DNA from: CAVQEK01 sp963711495
GTDB lineage: Bacteria > Bacteroidota > Bacteroidia > Cytophagales > Cyclobacteriaceae
Direction: 5' to 3'
NCBI GenBank assembly: GCA_963711495.1
Contig: CAVQEK010000013.1
Location: 1,240,001-1,304,000 of the forward strand
DNA length: 64,000 nt
The position numbers and the translations under genes were made by a program. The notes beneath the pieces were generated by a model. It worked only from the letters and a program-made list of their open reading frames with translations. It was not told where the DNA came from and searched no databases. Positions 43,327-53,181 of the stretch are shown piece after piece. How positions within the stretch are numbered: position 1 is the first letter of the stretch; every line of letters starts with the position of its first letter.

Positions 43327-46300
43327 ATGGGATTTCGGAATTTGCGGTTTCGGGTCATGGCCTTTATCGTTGTTGGTATTTTTATAAGTCTTAACGTTAA
43401 AGGGCAGGGATGCAATTGTGACTTCACTATTCCTGCGGGGAGCGGCACTTATAATTTTGATGGAGTCAGTAAAAATGCTCATGGAGGACAGGTCATATGT
43501 TTACAATCAGGGCAACGGACTGCCATTCAATTCACTAACCTGGTAGGATCACCAAATAATCCGATTACCATTATTAATTGTGGGGGTCAAGTCATTTTAG
43601 GAGGTAGTACAGCACAAAATGCGTTATTGTTTTTAAAATCCAGATATGTCCATGTTACTGGTACTGGTGAATCTGCAATTAACTATGGGATAAAAGTTAC
43701 CTCGACGCAGACGGGATCAATGGGAGTAGGTGTGGTCGGCCTGAGTTCTGATTTTGAAATTGATCATATGGAAATTCAAAATGCCGGGTATGCCGGACTG
43801 ATGATCAAGACAGATCCCAATTGTACCGATAATACTCCTGAAAGACCTAATTTTACGATGTACAATATTTCTGTTCATGACAATTATGTACATGAATCGG
43901 GTGCTGAAGGTTTATATCTTGGAAACAGTTTTTATACCGGCACAACAGTATACTGCGGATATACCCAATATCCGCATGAGGTGCACGGAGTCAGAGTCTT
44001 CAATAACAGGTTTGAAAATACAGGACAGGAATCGATTCAGGTGGGCTGTGGTGTTGAAGATATAGAAATTCATGATAATCAAATTTACAATTCAGGAAGA
44101 GCTAACAATAGTTCTCAAAATGGCGGTATTCAGGTAGGAGTTGGAACAACCGGCAGGGTATATAACAATTTCATTAAAGGGGGTCCAGGTCCGTCAATTG
44201 TAGTTGAAGGAATTGGTGAAAACTACATTTATAATAACATGGTTGTAAACTCTGGATATGCCGCGGTCGTTATCAATACACGTCCTACTCCCTTATCCAC
44301 CGATATCGTCCCAAATGGATTTCTTGGCGGAGTTTATGTCATTAATAATACGTTTATTAATCCTACACAATTTGCCATCGTTGAATACATCAATCAGGCC
44401 AAGAATAATGTATTTTATAACAACCTCATTGTAATGCCCCAATCAACGTGGCAACAAATGAGGACCGATACAGATTGGAAATTTTCCAATAATATCGTTC
44501 TAAAGAGTATTACAGATGCCAAATTTGCCGATCCCGCGCAGGATGATTACCGGTTATTACCCGGTTCTCCTGCTATTGATGCCGGACGGGATGTCAGTAG
44601 TTATAAGATATTATCTGATTATGATGGATCTGTTCGGCCAGTAAATTCGGTTTGGGATGTAGGGGCATTTGAATTGAATGCTCAGACTCCAGTAGTCAGT
44701 GCTGGTTTGGACCAAACGATCACCATACCGACGAATTCGGTGGTATTGAAAGGAACGGCATCAGATGCGGATGGGATCATCACGAAGTATCAGTGGACGA
44801 AGCAGTCGGGTCCGGCGGTGACGCTGAGCAATGCGGCATCGCCGACACTGACGGCGACCGGAATGGTAGAGGGGAGCTATGTATTTCGGTTGACGGTGAC
44901 TGATGACAAGGGGGCGACGGCCTACGATGAGGTGAAGGTGACGGTATTGCCTGAGAAGGTGAATCAACCTCCTGTGGCCAATGCAGGTGCAGATAAGGTG
45001 ATTCAATTACCGATCAATACAGTGACCATATCAGGATCGGGGAGCGATGCTGACGGAACGATTACAAAATATCAATGGACCTTGGTGAGCGGACCGGCTG
45101 CAACCCTGCAGAATGCAACCACAGCCACACTCACAGCCATAAATCTGTTGGAAGGTTCCTATATATTTGGGTTGACCGTAACAGATAGCGATGGAGCTAC
45201 CGGGTATGATGAAGTGAAGGTGACGGTACAGGCCGCCAATGTTCCGCCAACAGCCAACGCAGGTCCGGATAAAACCATACAACTTCCTACAAATTCTGTT
45301 GTATTGAATGGCTCGGGCAGCGATACTGATGGAAACATAACAAAATATCAATGGACCAAACAAAGCGGACCGTCAGCCACACTAACAAACGCAACCACAG
45401 CCACGCTTACGGCACAAAATTTATTGGAAGGAATTTATTTGTTTAGATTAACCGTGACAGACAATAACGGTGCAACAGGTTATGACGAGGTTCAGGCGAC
45501 AGTCCAGGCCGTAAATCAGGCCCCTAAAGCGAATGCCGGATCGGACATTGCCATTAAACTTCCTATAAATTCAACCAATCTGCAAGGTTCCGGAAGTGAT
45601 GCCGACGGAACAGTTGTCAGTTATTTGTGGGAAAAAGTAAGCGGACCAGCCGCAACCCTTGGCGATGTCACCAAGCCAGTCATGGGTATTTCCGGATTAG
45701 TAGCGGGTACCTATACCTTTGGCCTTACAGTGACGGATGATAAAGGTGCGACAGGCTATGATGAAGTAGTTGTGACAGTTCAGGCGGCCAATATTGCACC
45801 CACAGCCAATGCCGGGAGTGATATCATATTGAATTTACCAACCAATTCCACAAATATAGTGGGGACAGGAACCGATATAGATGGAACAGTCACCACATAC
45901 CAGTGGACAAAGAAAACAGGACCTTCATTAACCATCACAAATGCCAACAAACCTACCGTAACGCTCAGTAATTTGGTGGAAGGAACATATGTGATGACCC
46001 TGACGGTTACAGATAATGAGGGCGCCAAAGGAACGGATGATGTAACAATCACGGTTCTTGCAGCCAATCAGCCACCAACTGCCAACGCCGGGGCGGATAA
46101 GATTATTCAGTTGCCATCGAATAATGTAATTGTTAATGGAAGTGGTTCCGACAATGATGGTACAATATCATCTTATGCCTGGTTACAAGTCAGTGGTCCT
46201 TCAGCTACATTATCGGGTTTGGATCAACCAACACTAACTGTCACCAGTATGGTTGAGGGAATATATATCTTTGGATTAACAGTTACGGACAATGACGGGG

Positions 46301-49300
46301 CAACGGATTATGATGAAGTCAAGGTTACAGTTACAGCAGCCAATATACCTCCAACCGTCAATGCCGGACCGGATAAAGATATTACCCTTCCAACAAATTC
46401 AGTCGTTCTTACCAGTACGGCCAGTGACCAGGATGGTTCAATTGCTGCTTATCAGTGGACAAAAGTAAGTGGATCTTCAGCTACTTTAACGAATACCACT
46501 ACCTATCAAATGACAGCCAGTGGTCTGGTCCAGGGCAATTATACCTTTAGAGTTACCGTAACTGATAATGAAGGAGCTACTGCCTATGATGATGTGGTTG
46601 TTCACGTTCTGGCGGCAAATCAATCCCCCACTGCAGACGCAGGTCCGGATCAAACGATCACACTGCCTACCAATAGTTTGGTTCTCAACGGTAGTGGCAC
46701 TGACAATGACGGATCAATCGTGAGTTATCTGTGGGCCAAAGTTTCCGGTCCAAATGCAACTTTGGTGAATGGAACAACAGCTACTTTAACATTGCAAAAC
46801 CTGGTAGAAGGAACTTATATATTTGGCCTGACGGTAACTGATAATGACGGTGCCACAGGATACGATGAAGTCATTGTGCAAGTCAACCCGCAACCACCAG
46901 TCAATCAGGCACCCGTCGCCAATGCTGGCAGTGATCAGTCAATAACGTTGCCTCAAAACAGCATTACAATCAATGGTTCAGGTACCGATACGGATGGCAC
47001 CATCGTTTCATATTCCTGGATAAAAGTAAGCGGCCCGGCAGTAACGATGGCCAATGCCGATAAGGCATCTCTTGATTTATCCAATTTAATAGAGGGCACC
47101 TATGTATTGAGGTTAACGGTAACGGATGACCAGGATGCCGCCGGTTCGGATGAAATGCAATTGACTGTTTATCCTCAAGCAGTAAATCAGTCCCCGGTTG
47201 TAAATGCAGGTAGTGACAAGTCGATCACGCTTCCTCAGAATTCAGCGGCCATCAATGCAACAGCTTCCGATGCGGATGGCACTATCACTGCTATAAACTG
47301 GCAAACGGTTTCCGGCCCAAACAGCCCAACTTTGAGTGGTCAGAATACCCTGAGTTTAACAGCTTCAAATCTGTTACAAGGAACGTATACATTTAGTATA
47401 ATGGTAACAGACAATGATGGGGCAACGGCATCAGATCAGGTAAAAGTAATCGTGAATGCCGCCAATCAGGCTCCAACTGTGAATGCTGGCCCGGATAAAA
47501 CCATTCAATTGCCTACCAATGCTTTGTCAATTACAGCGGCTGCAAATGATAATGATGGAACAATTGCGAGTTATCTGTGGACCAAAGTTTCCGGTCCTGC
47601 TGGGGCAGCTTTAAATAATACCAGTACGGCTACCGTTGATATATCGGGTTTGGTGGAAGGCACCTATGTTTTTCAAATCACAGTAACTGATGATGATAAT
47701 GCTACAGGGTCCGATCAGGTCAAAGTGATCGTGCAATCGGCCAACCAGCCTCCCGTAGCAAATGCAGGGGCTGATAAACAAATCACCTTGCCAACGAATA
47801 CAATCAATATTTATGGTTCAGCCAGTGACCCGGATGGTTCAATTGCCATGGTAGAATGGACCAAGGAGAATGGCCCTTCGGTGACCTTGGTCAATCAACA
47901 AACATTAACGCTCACTGCAAACGATTTACAGGAAGGAACGTACACTTTCCGGCTGACTGTAACAGATGACAAAGGCGCTACGGCGTTTGATGATGTTAAA
48001 GTAACTGTGGTATCTCCCGTTATTAATCAGGCCCCTGTTGCTAACGCCGGCCCTGACAAATCCATTACCTTACCCACCAATTCATTTACTATAAATGGCT
48101 CTGGTACAGATCAGGATGGTTCAGTGGTGTCTTATTCATGGACAAAGGTTAGTGGGCCTGCGGTGACCATACAAAATGCCAATTCTTCCAGTGTGACATT
48201 GACCAATCTTGTCCAGGGAGACTATCATTTTCAATTGACTGTGACCGACGATAAAGGAGCTACTGGTTCAGATGAAATGGTACTTTCCGTGAGTCCTGCG
48301 GTGAATATATCTCCTGTTGCTAACGCTGGCCCCGATATTACGGTTACCCTTCCTGTTGCATTTGTGAATATAGATGGATCCGGAAGTGATCCGGACGGTA
48401 CGATCGCTACATATCTATGGGTAAAGGTGAGTGGGCCTGCAGCAACATTGACAAACTCAAACAAACCAACCGTTTCCATTTCGAATTTATTGGCCGGTAC
48501 TTATGTATTTCGGCTGACAGTCACAGACGATAAAGGGGCGACAGCAACAGATGACATGAAACTGACAGTCAATGATCAGCCGGTCAACCAACCACCTGCG
48601 GCCAATGCCGGTCCGGATATTAGTATCACGCTGCCTACCAATTCGGTGAATATCTCTGGCAAGGGAACTGATATAGATGGTTCCATTTCATCTTATCATT
48701 GGCAAAAAATAAGTGGTTCAACCGCAACATTGCAAAATACAAATAGCGCAGTTTTAAGTGTTTCCGGTTTAATTGAAGGAACGTATACATTCCGGCTGAC
48801 TGTGACGGATAATGATGGAGCAACTGCCTCTGACGATGTGAAAGTTACTGTTAATCCAGCGGCGATTAATAATCCACCAATAGCAAATGCGGGAAAAGAT
48901 ATCATTTTAACTTTGCCATTAAATAGTACCAATGTGAACGGGTCAGGCAGTGATAATGATGGAACAGTAGTTTCTTATCAATGGCAAAAGATCAGCGGAC
49001 CTGCTGCCACCATTTCAAATTCGGATAAGAATGTTTTAATCTTATCGAATCTGGTTGAAGGAGTATATATTTTCAGACTCACAGTAACCGATGATCAAGG
49101 CGCTACTGCCACGGATGATGTGAAGATCACAGTTAATCCAGCCACGGTGAATCAACCTCCGGTAGCCAATGCAGGATCAGACATCACGGTTCAATTGCCT
49201 ACCAATACGGTAAACATCAATGGCAGCGGATCAGATGCTGACGGGACAATTAGTGCTTATGCCTGGATTAAGGTGAGTGGTCCAACGGTGAACTTGACAA

Positions 49301-51117
49301 ATACGAGTACCGCCACATTAACTGTATCGAATTTAATTGAAGGTAAATATGTTTTTCGATTGACAGTGACTGATGATAAAGGGGCCAAAGCGTCTGATGA
49401 TGTGCAGGTTATTGTCAATCCTGAAAATATCAATCAAAATCCAACTGTAGATGCAGGGCCGGATCGAAACGTTTTTCTGCCTACAAATTCGATTAGTTTA
49501 ACCGCCAATGCCAGTGATCCTGATGGAACTGTGGTGACATACGAATGGGTGAAGATCAGTGGACCAAATGCTACCTTGAGTGATCCCACCAAAGCGGTAA
49601 TTTCTATTACTGATATGGTTGAAGGTACTTATATCTTCGAGGTGACGGTCACTGACAATCAGGGCGCAAGCGATAATGATCAGGTCAGGGTTTATGTTAA
49701 ACCGGAAATTATTAATCAACCGCCAATAGCAGATGCCGGCCCTGATATAACAGTCAATTTACCAACCAATTCCGTCAATCTTTCAGGAACAGGTAGTGAT
49801 AATGATGGAAATATTACAGCATACCAATGGAAAAAAATAAGTGGTCCGACGGTGACAATTGCAAACAGTACCAAGCCAACAGCAACGGCCACTGGATTAC
49901 TGGAAGGCCAATATACGTTCAGACTGACTGTGACAGATAATAGTGGTGCAACGGCATATGATGATGTCATTGTTACGGTTTTACCGGAGCGCGTGAATAA
50001 GGCTCCTATAGCCATAGCAGGTCAGGATATTGACCTTTACTGGCCGACGAACCAGGTAACACTTTCAGGAGCAGGCAGCGACGAAGATGGCAGTATAGTT
50101 TCTTATCATTGGAATAAAATATCTGGTCCGGCCAATGACCAGACGTCAGCGGATTCATCGGCGATATACCTGACCAATATGGAAATCGGTGACTATCAGT
50201 ATCAGTTGATCGTGATGGATAACAACGGGGCGACCGGCACGGACTATGTGACCATCACGGTGCATCCTGATAATACGAATCAACCTCCCAGGGCCAGTGC
50301 CGGGGATGATGTGGTGAAGACCCTTCCGCTGGATAGTTTGGTATTGACGGGATACGGTTATGATCCGGAAGGACAACAGATGCAATACAGTTGGGTAAAG
50401 GTCAGTGGTCCTGCAATAACTATCAATACAGCAGATAGCTTGTTGGTTTTAAAGGATATTGTTGCCGGGGTATACGTATTCCGGCTGCGGGTAGAAGATG
50501 ACCAGGGAGCCACGGCCAATGACAATGTGATCGTGACGATAAACCCGGCGGGGGTCAATCAATCGCCGGAGGCCAATGCGGGACAGGATGTATACATCAC
50601 GCTGCCACAGGATACGGTAAGTATTTTTGGTAAAGGTTTTGATCCGGAAAAACAACCATTGACCTACCAGTGGACACTCATTAGCGGTGAAGATCAGGTA
50701 ACGATGGAAGGGATAAACAGTGCGACGCTGAAGTTATCGGGATTGCTGGAGGGGCAGTATGAATTTGCATTGACAGTGACCGATGATAAAGGGGCTTCTT
50801 CCACGGACCGGGTGAAAGTGTATGTGAATCCGGTTTTGCCGGACAATCAGCCCCCGACTGCGGATGCCGGAGAAGACCTGGAGCTGGGTTACCCGGTAAC
50901 AGGTTACCAGGTTATTGGTCATGCCAATGATGTGGATGGGCTGATCATCGGTTACCAGTGGGAGATGATCGCAGGGCCGGCGGTAGATGGAATGATCACC
51001 AATACGGATACCTTAACGCTGGGCAATTTGGCGCCTGGGGAATACACCTACCGGCTTACCGTGTACGACAATGACAGTGCGATGGCCACCGATGAATTGG
51101 TAATCTTGAATCAATAA
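43327..51117 (+). CDS. Giant secreted adhesin-like protein: beta-helix plus 23 tandem PKD-like domains
   Basis: The protein has about 2,596 residues from ATG 43327; the open frame extends to a TTG at 43294. A signal peptide (VMAFIVVGIFISLNVKGQ) precedes a right-handed beta-helix (~25-450) closely matching the upstream lipoprotein. Twenty-three tandem PKD/K319L-like beta-sandwich domains of ~93 residues follow. A typical unit runs VNQPPVANAGPD, ITLPTNSV, GSGSDADGTI, YQWTKVSGP, LVEGTYTFRLTVTDD and KGATAYDEVKVTV. There is no sorting domain in this frame; it lies immediately downstream, one frame away (51128-51412). The design (secreted, very long, repetitive, next to a PorP/SprF gene) parallels the gliding adhesin SprB. 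It may instead be a polysaccharide-binding protein. Confidence 0.9.
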   Translation: MGFRNLRFRVMAFIVVGIFISLNVKGQGCNCDFTIPAGSGTYNFDGVSKNAHGGQVICLQSGQRTAIQFTNLVGSPNNPITIINCGGQVILGGSTAQNALLFLKSRYVHVTGTGESAINYGIKVTSTQTGSMGVGVVGLSSDFEIDHMEIQNAGYAGLMIKTDPNCTDNTPERPNFTMYNISVHDNYVHESGAEGLYLGNSFYTGTTVYCGYTQYPHEVHGVRVFNNRFENTGQESIQVGCGVEDIEIHDNQIYNSGRANNSSQNGGIQVGVGTTGRVYNNFIKGGPGPSIVVEGIGENYIYNNMVVNSGYAAVVINTRPTPLSTDIVPNGFLGGVYVINNTFINPTQFAIVEYINQAKNNVFYNNLIVMPQSTWQQMRTDTDWKFSNNIVLKSITDAKFADPAQDDYRLLPGSPAIDAGRDVSSYKILSDYDGSVRPVNSVWDVGAFELNAQTPVVSAGLDQTITIPTNSVVLKGTASDADGIITKYQWTKQSGPAVTLSNAASPTLTATGMVEGSYVFRLTVTDDKGATAYDEVKVTVLPEKVNQPPVANAGADKVIQLPINTVTISGSGSDADGTITKYQWTLVSGPAATLQNATTATLTAINLLEGSYIFGLTVTDSDGATGYDEVKVTVQAANVPPTANAGPDKTIQLPTNSVVLNGSGSDTDGNITKYQWTKQSGPSATLTNATTATLTAQNLLEGIYLFRLTVTDNNGATGYDEVQATVQAVNQAPKANAGSDIAIKLPINSTNLQGSGSDADGTVVSYLWEKVSGPAATLGDVTKPVMGISGLVAGTYTFGLTVTDDKGATGYDEVVVTVQAANIAPTANAGSDIILNLPTNSTNIVGTGTDIDGTVTTYQWTKKTGPSLTITNANKPTVTLSNLVEGTYVMTLTVTDNEGAKGTDDVTITVLAANQPPTANAGADKIIQLPSNNVIVNGSGSDNDGTISSYAWLQVSGPSATLSGLDQPTLTVTSMVEGIYIFGLTVTDNDGATDYDEVKVTVTAANIPPTVNAGPDKDITLPTNSVVLTSTASDQDGSIAAYQWTKVSGSSATLTNTTTYQMTASGLVQGNYTFRVTVTDNEGATAYDDVVVHVLAANQSPTADAGPDQTITLPTNSLVLNGSGTDNDGSIVSYLWAKVSGPNATLVNGTTATLTLQNLVEGTYIFGLTVTDNDGATGYDEVIVQVNPQPPVNQAPVANAGSDQSITLPQNSITINGSGTDTDGTIVSYSWIKVSGPAVTMANADKASLDLSNLIEGTYVLRLTVTDDQDAAGSDEMQLTVYPQAVNQSPVVNAGSDKSITLPQNSAAINATASDADGTITAINWQTVSGPNSPTLSGQNTLSLTASNLLQGTYTFSIMVTDNDGATASDQVKVIVNAANQAPTVNAGPDKTIQLPTNALSITAAANDNDGTIASYLWTKVSGPAGAALNNTSTATVDISGLVEGTYVFQITVTDDDNATGSDQVKVIVQSANQPPVANAGADKQITLPTNTINIYGSASDPDGSIAMVEWTKENGPSVTLVNQQTLTLTANDLQEGTYTFRLTVTDDKGATAFDDVKVTVVSPVINQAPVANAGPDKSITLPTNSFTINGSGTDQDGSVVSYSWTKVSGPAVTIQNANSSSVTLTNLVQGDYHFQLTVTDDKGATGSDEMVLSVSPAVNISPVANAGPDITVTLPVAFVNIDGSGSDPDGTIATYLWVKVSGPAATLTNSNKPTVSISNLLAGTYVFRLTVTDDKGATATDDMKLTVNDQPVNQPPAANAGPDISITLPTNSVNISGKGTDIDGSISSYHWQKISGSTATLQNTNSAVLSVSGLIEGTYTFRLTVTDNDGATASDDVKVTVNPAAINNPPIANAGKDIILTLPLNSTNVNGSGSDNDGTVVSYQWQKISGPAATISNSDKNVLILSNLVEGVYIFRLTVTDDQGATATDDVKITVNPATVNQPPVANAGSDITVQLPTNTVNINGSGSDADGTISAYAWIKVSGPTVNLTNTSTATLTVSNLIEGKYVFRLTVTDDKGAKASDDVQVIVNPENINQNPTVDAGPDRNVFLPTNSISLTANASDPDGTVVTYEWVKISGPNATLSDPTKAVISITDMVEGTYIFEVTVTDNQGASDNDQVRVYVKPEIINQPPIADAGPDITVNLPTNSVNLSGTGSDNDGNITAYQWKKISGPTVTIANSTKPTATATGLLEGQYTFRLTVTDNSGATAYDDVIVTVLPERVNKAPIAIAGQDIDLYWPTNQVTLSGAGSDEDGSIVSYHWNKISGPANDQTSADSSAIYLTNMEIGDYQYQLIVMDNNGATGTDYVTITVHPDNTNQPPRASAGDDVVKTLPLDSLVLTGYGYDPEGQQMQYSWVKVSGPAITINTADSLLVLKDIVAGVYVFRLRVEDDQGATANDNVIVTINPAGVNQSPEANAGQDVYITLPQDTVSIFGKGFDPEKQPLTYQWTLISGEDQVTMEGINSATLKLSGLLEGQYEFALTVTDDKGASSTDRVKVYVNPVLPDNQPPTADAGEDLELGYPVTGYQVIGHANDVDGLIIGYQWEMIAGPAVDGMITNTDTLTLGNLAPGEYTYRLTVYDNDSAMATDELVILNQ
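44686..51114 (+). repeat. Array of 23 tandem ~280-base coding repeats (PKD-like domains)
   Basis: About 6.4 kb of direct repeats, each ~276-285 bases, encodes the domains listed for the adhesin. Units differ in sequence, so the array is old, but all keep the DADG, W-x-K-x-SGP and LTVTDxxGA landmarks. The first unit (to ~44960) and the last few (from ~50250) use visibly more G/C at third codon positions than the AT-rich middle. Confidence 0.9.
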
Positions 51118-51127
51118 GGATAACTTT

Positions 51128-51412
51128 ATGGGCCAGTCGGGTATCAGGGTTGCCAATATGTTCACTCCGGACGGCAACGGGCAGAATGAATACATGGAGG
51201 TGACCAGGAATGCCCAGAGTGTAAACGGGTGCAGTATCGTGGTATTCGATCGCAGTGGTCATACTGTTTATGAAAATAATTCATATAATAATGACTGGCA
51301 TGGCACCATGAATGGTCAACCACTCCCGGAAGGGGATTATTATTATGTGTTGAAATGTGATGGGGGAAATGATACGAAGACCGGAGGGGTCAGAATTATC
51401 AGGAAGCATTGA
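51128..51412 (+). CDS. T9SS type B (gliding-motility C-terminal) sorting domain, probably the detached end of the giant adhesin
   Basis: This is a 94-residue frame with the type B (CHU_C) sorting domain: VANMFTPDGNGQNEYMEVT, CSIVVFDRSGHTVYEN, YNNDWHGT, LPEGDYYYVLKCDGG and the terminal GGVRIIRKH. It has no signal peptide, so it could not be exported by itself. It starts 10 bases after the adhesin stop, in the next frame; reading upstream gives INKDNFMGQSG, which joins naturally to the adhesin's VILNQ end. A single-base change near 51110-51116 would fuse the two into a ~2,700-residue T9SS substrate. Its TGA overlaps the next start (TGATG). Confidence 0.8.
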   Translation: MGQSGIRVANMFTPDGNGQNEYMEVTRNAQSVNGCSIVVFDRSGHTVYENNSYNNDWHGTMNGQPLPEGDYYYVLKCDGGNDTKTGGVRIIRKH

Positions 51413-52890
51413 TGAGAAAAATTTTAGTAGCAGCATTATTTTTGTTGGTCGGTCGGTCAATACAGGCTCAGCAGTATCCGGTTTTTAGCCAGTATTATCT
51501 TACGCCTTATCTTTATAATCCGGCGGCGGTAGCCAACAGTGGAAGGACAGAAGTGAATCTTCTGTACCGCCAGCAATGGTCGGGCATTGAAGACGCACCT
51601 ACGACCCAGGCATTCACTTTTGAATACCCCACAAAAAAACACCTCTATTTTGGGGCCAACTTTTATCATGATAAGACAATTCTTTTAAATACATCCTCAT
51701 TGATGTTGGGTTTGGCATACCGGGTGGATCTGGCTAAAAACCAATCGGTTAAATTTGGTATCTCATCCGGCGTTGGTTTTAATAATTTTGATCTGGCCAA
51801 CGCCGATTATCCTGATGACGAGGCATTGAGGAGCGTTCTAAACAATACGAGCTTTCTTAATGGTCAGTTTGGAATATTTTATCAGGCAGGTAATTTTAAA
51901 CTGGGGGCATCCCTGCCTCAATTATATAAATACAGTGCAGTGGATACGGTAAAATTCCAGGCTTTCGAACTTGATCCGGTAAAAAATTATATTCTTACTG
52001 CTAGTTATGCCTTCAAATTCAGAAATGGTGTGTTGGGTTTAGAGCCCTTTGCCATGTATAGAAAAGATGAATTACTGCCGGAGATCATTGAAGCCGGGGC
52101 AATGCTCAATGTAAAGGATATATTAGTAGTTGGCGGGAGTTATCGTAAAGATTATGGCGCGTCGGGATATTTTGGCATTAATCTGAAAAAAAATCTATCC
52201 TTTGGCTATGCTTATGAATTTGCCACATCACAAGTGGCGGGTTTTGGCAATGGCACCCATGAATTTAGTTTGAAGTTCAGGTTTGGCGGTAAAAAGGAGA
52301 AAGCAGAAAAACCATTGGTAGCAGCCACGTCTTTACCTTCCATGTATATGGGTGCAGAGCAATCAGATAAAACAACATCAACACCGGAAAAACAAAATCA
52401 GCAAACCGGAGGAACAACAATAGCAGCGCCAGTTGAAACGAATGTTACTCCGAAAAATAATGAGAAATCGCCAGAAAAAATAGAATCCACTCCGGAACCT
52501 ACAGGTTCACAGTCATCAATTAACGCTTTGAATAATAGTCCTTCAGCTTCATCTGTAAGTGGAGAAAATGGTTTCGACAATATCGCAGACCTGACTGTAG
52601 AAAAGGAAAAAGCAAAAACCACCCCTAATGTTCAGCAAAAACAATATCCACCCCTTGATCCTGGATTTTATGTGGTTTTAGGCGCATTCGAAATAGAACA
52701 GAATGCCGTGTTATTCACCAGGCAATTAAATGGAAGAGGCATAACGTCAAATTATCGGTATATACCGGACAGAAACCTGTTCTACGTTTATGCCTCTCAC
52801 ACCCAGGATGAAAACAAAGCCCAGAAACTCCGCCGTGAATTTTCAAAGATGAAAGATTACAGCGATGTGTGGGTTTTTGAGGTGAAGTGA
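51412..52890 (+). CDS. PorP/SprF family T9SS membrane protein with C-terminal SPOR-like domain
   Basis: The protein has about 492 residues. A signal peptide (ILVAALFLLVGRSIQAQ) is followed by a PorP/SprF outer-membrane beta-barrel domain (~20-300). That domain has the opening PVFSQYYLTPYLYNPAAV, the YRQQWSGIEDAPTTQAF signature and the end FSLKFRFGG. Next is a low-complexity Ser/Thr/Pro/Gln linker (~305-405), then a SPOR-like domain (~412-492: GFYVVLGAFEIEQNAVLFTR to YSDVWVFEVK). The start is ATG 51412 in a TGATG overlap, so translation is coupled to the sorting-domain frame. In Flavobacterium SprF is needed to export SprB; this gene order is the same. Confidence 0.92.
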   Translation: MRKILVAALFLLVGRSIQAQQYPVFSQYYLTPYLYNPAAVANSGRTEVNLLYRQQWSGIEDAPTTQAFTFEYPTKKHLYFGANFYHDKTILLNTSSLMLGLAYRVDLAKNQSVKFGISSGVGFNNFDLANADYPDDEALRSVLNNTSFLNGQFGIFYQAGNFKLGASLPQLYKYSAVDTVKFQAFELDPVKNYILTASYAFKFRNGVLGLEPFAMYRKDELLPEIIEAGAMLNVKDILVVGGSYRKDYGASGYFGINLKKNLSFGYAYEFATSQVAGFGNGTHEFSLKFRFGGKKEKAEKPLVAATSLPSMYMGAEQSDKTTSTPEKQNQQTGGTTIAAPVETNVTPKNNEKSPEKIESTPEPTGSQSSINALNNSPSASSVSGENGFDNIADLTVEKEKAKTTPNVQQKQYPPLDPGFYVVLGAFEIEQNAVLFTRQLNGRGITSNYRYIPDRNLFYVYASHTQDENKAQKLRREFSKMKDYSDVWVFEVK

Positions 52891-53181
52891 ACTTTTGATG
52901 AGTAAAGAAGCTTAACCTTATAAGACTGGCATTATAAATTGAATTTTTAAAAAACCATTTGGTCATTCTTCGGCTAGCAATTTTGGTCTAAGCAGTTCTA
53001 AAGGATCAAATGTACTTTTGAGGCATCATTCATCATCAGTATCTCTGAGTAAGTACACACCATAACTTGGAAAGACTCTATTGAGGAAACTGGGAGATTG
53101 AGATTATCACGGCCTTTTTTAAGGTGGCATAACAAAGAAGATATTGCACAACCAAAATATTCTAATATATACTATGATTTA

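Noticed and set aside
44686..51114. Regularly spaced repeats considered as a CRISPR array
   Set aside because: Units are ~280 bases, in frame and code for beta-sandwich domains; there are no short identical repeats with spacers and no cas genes.
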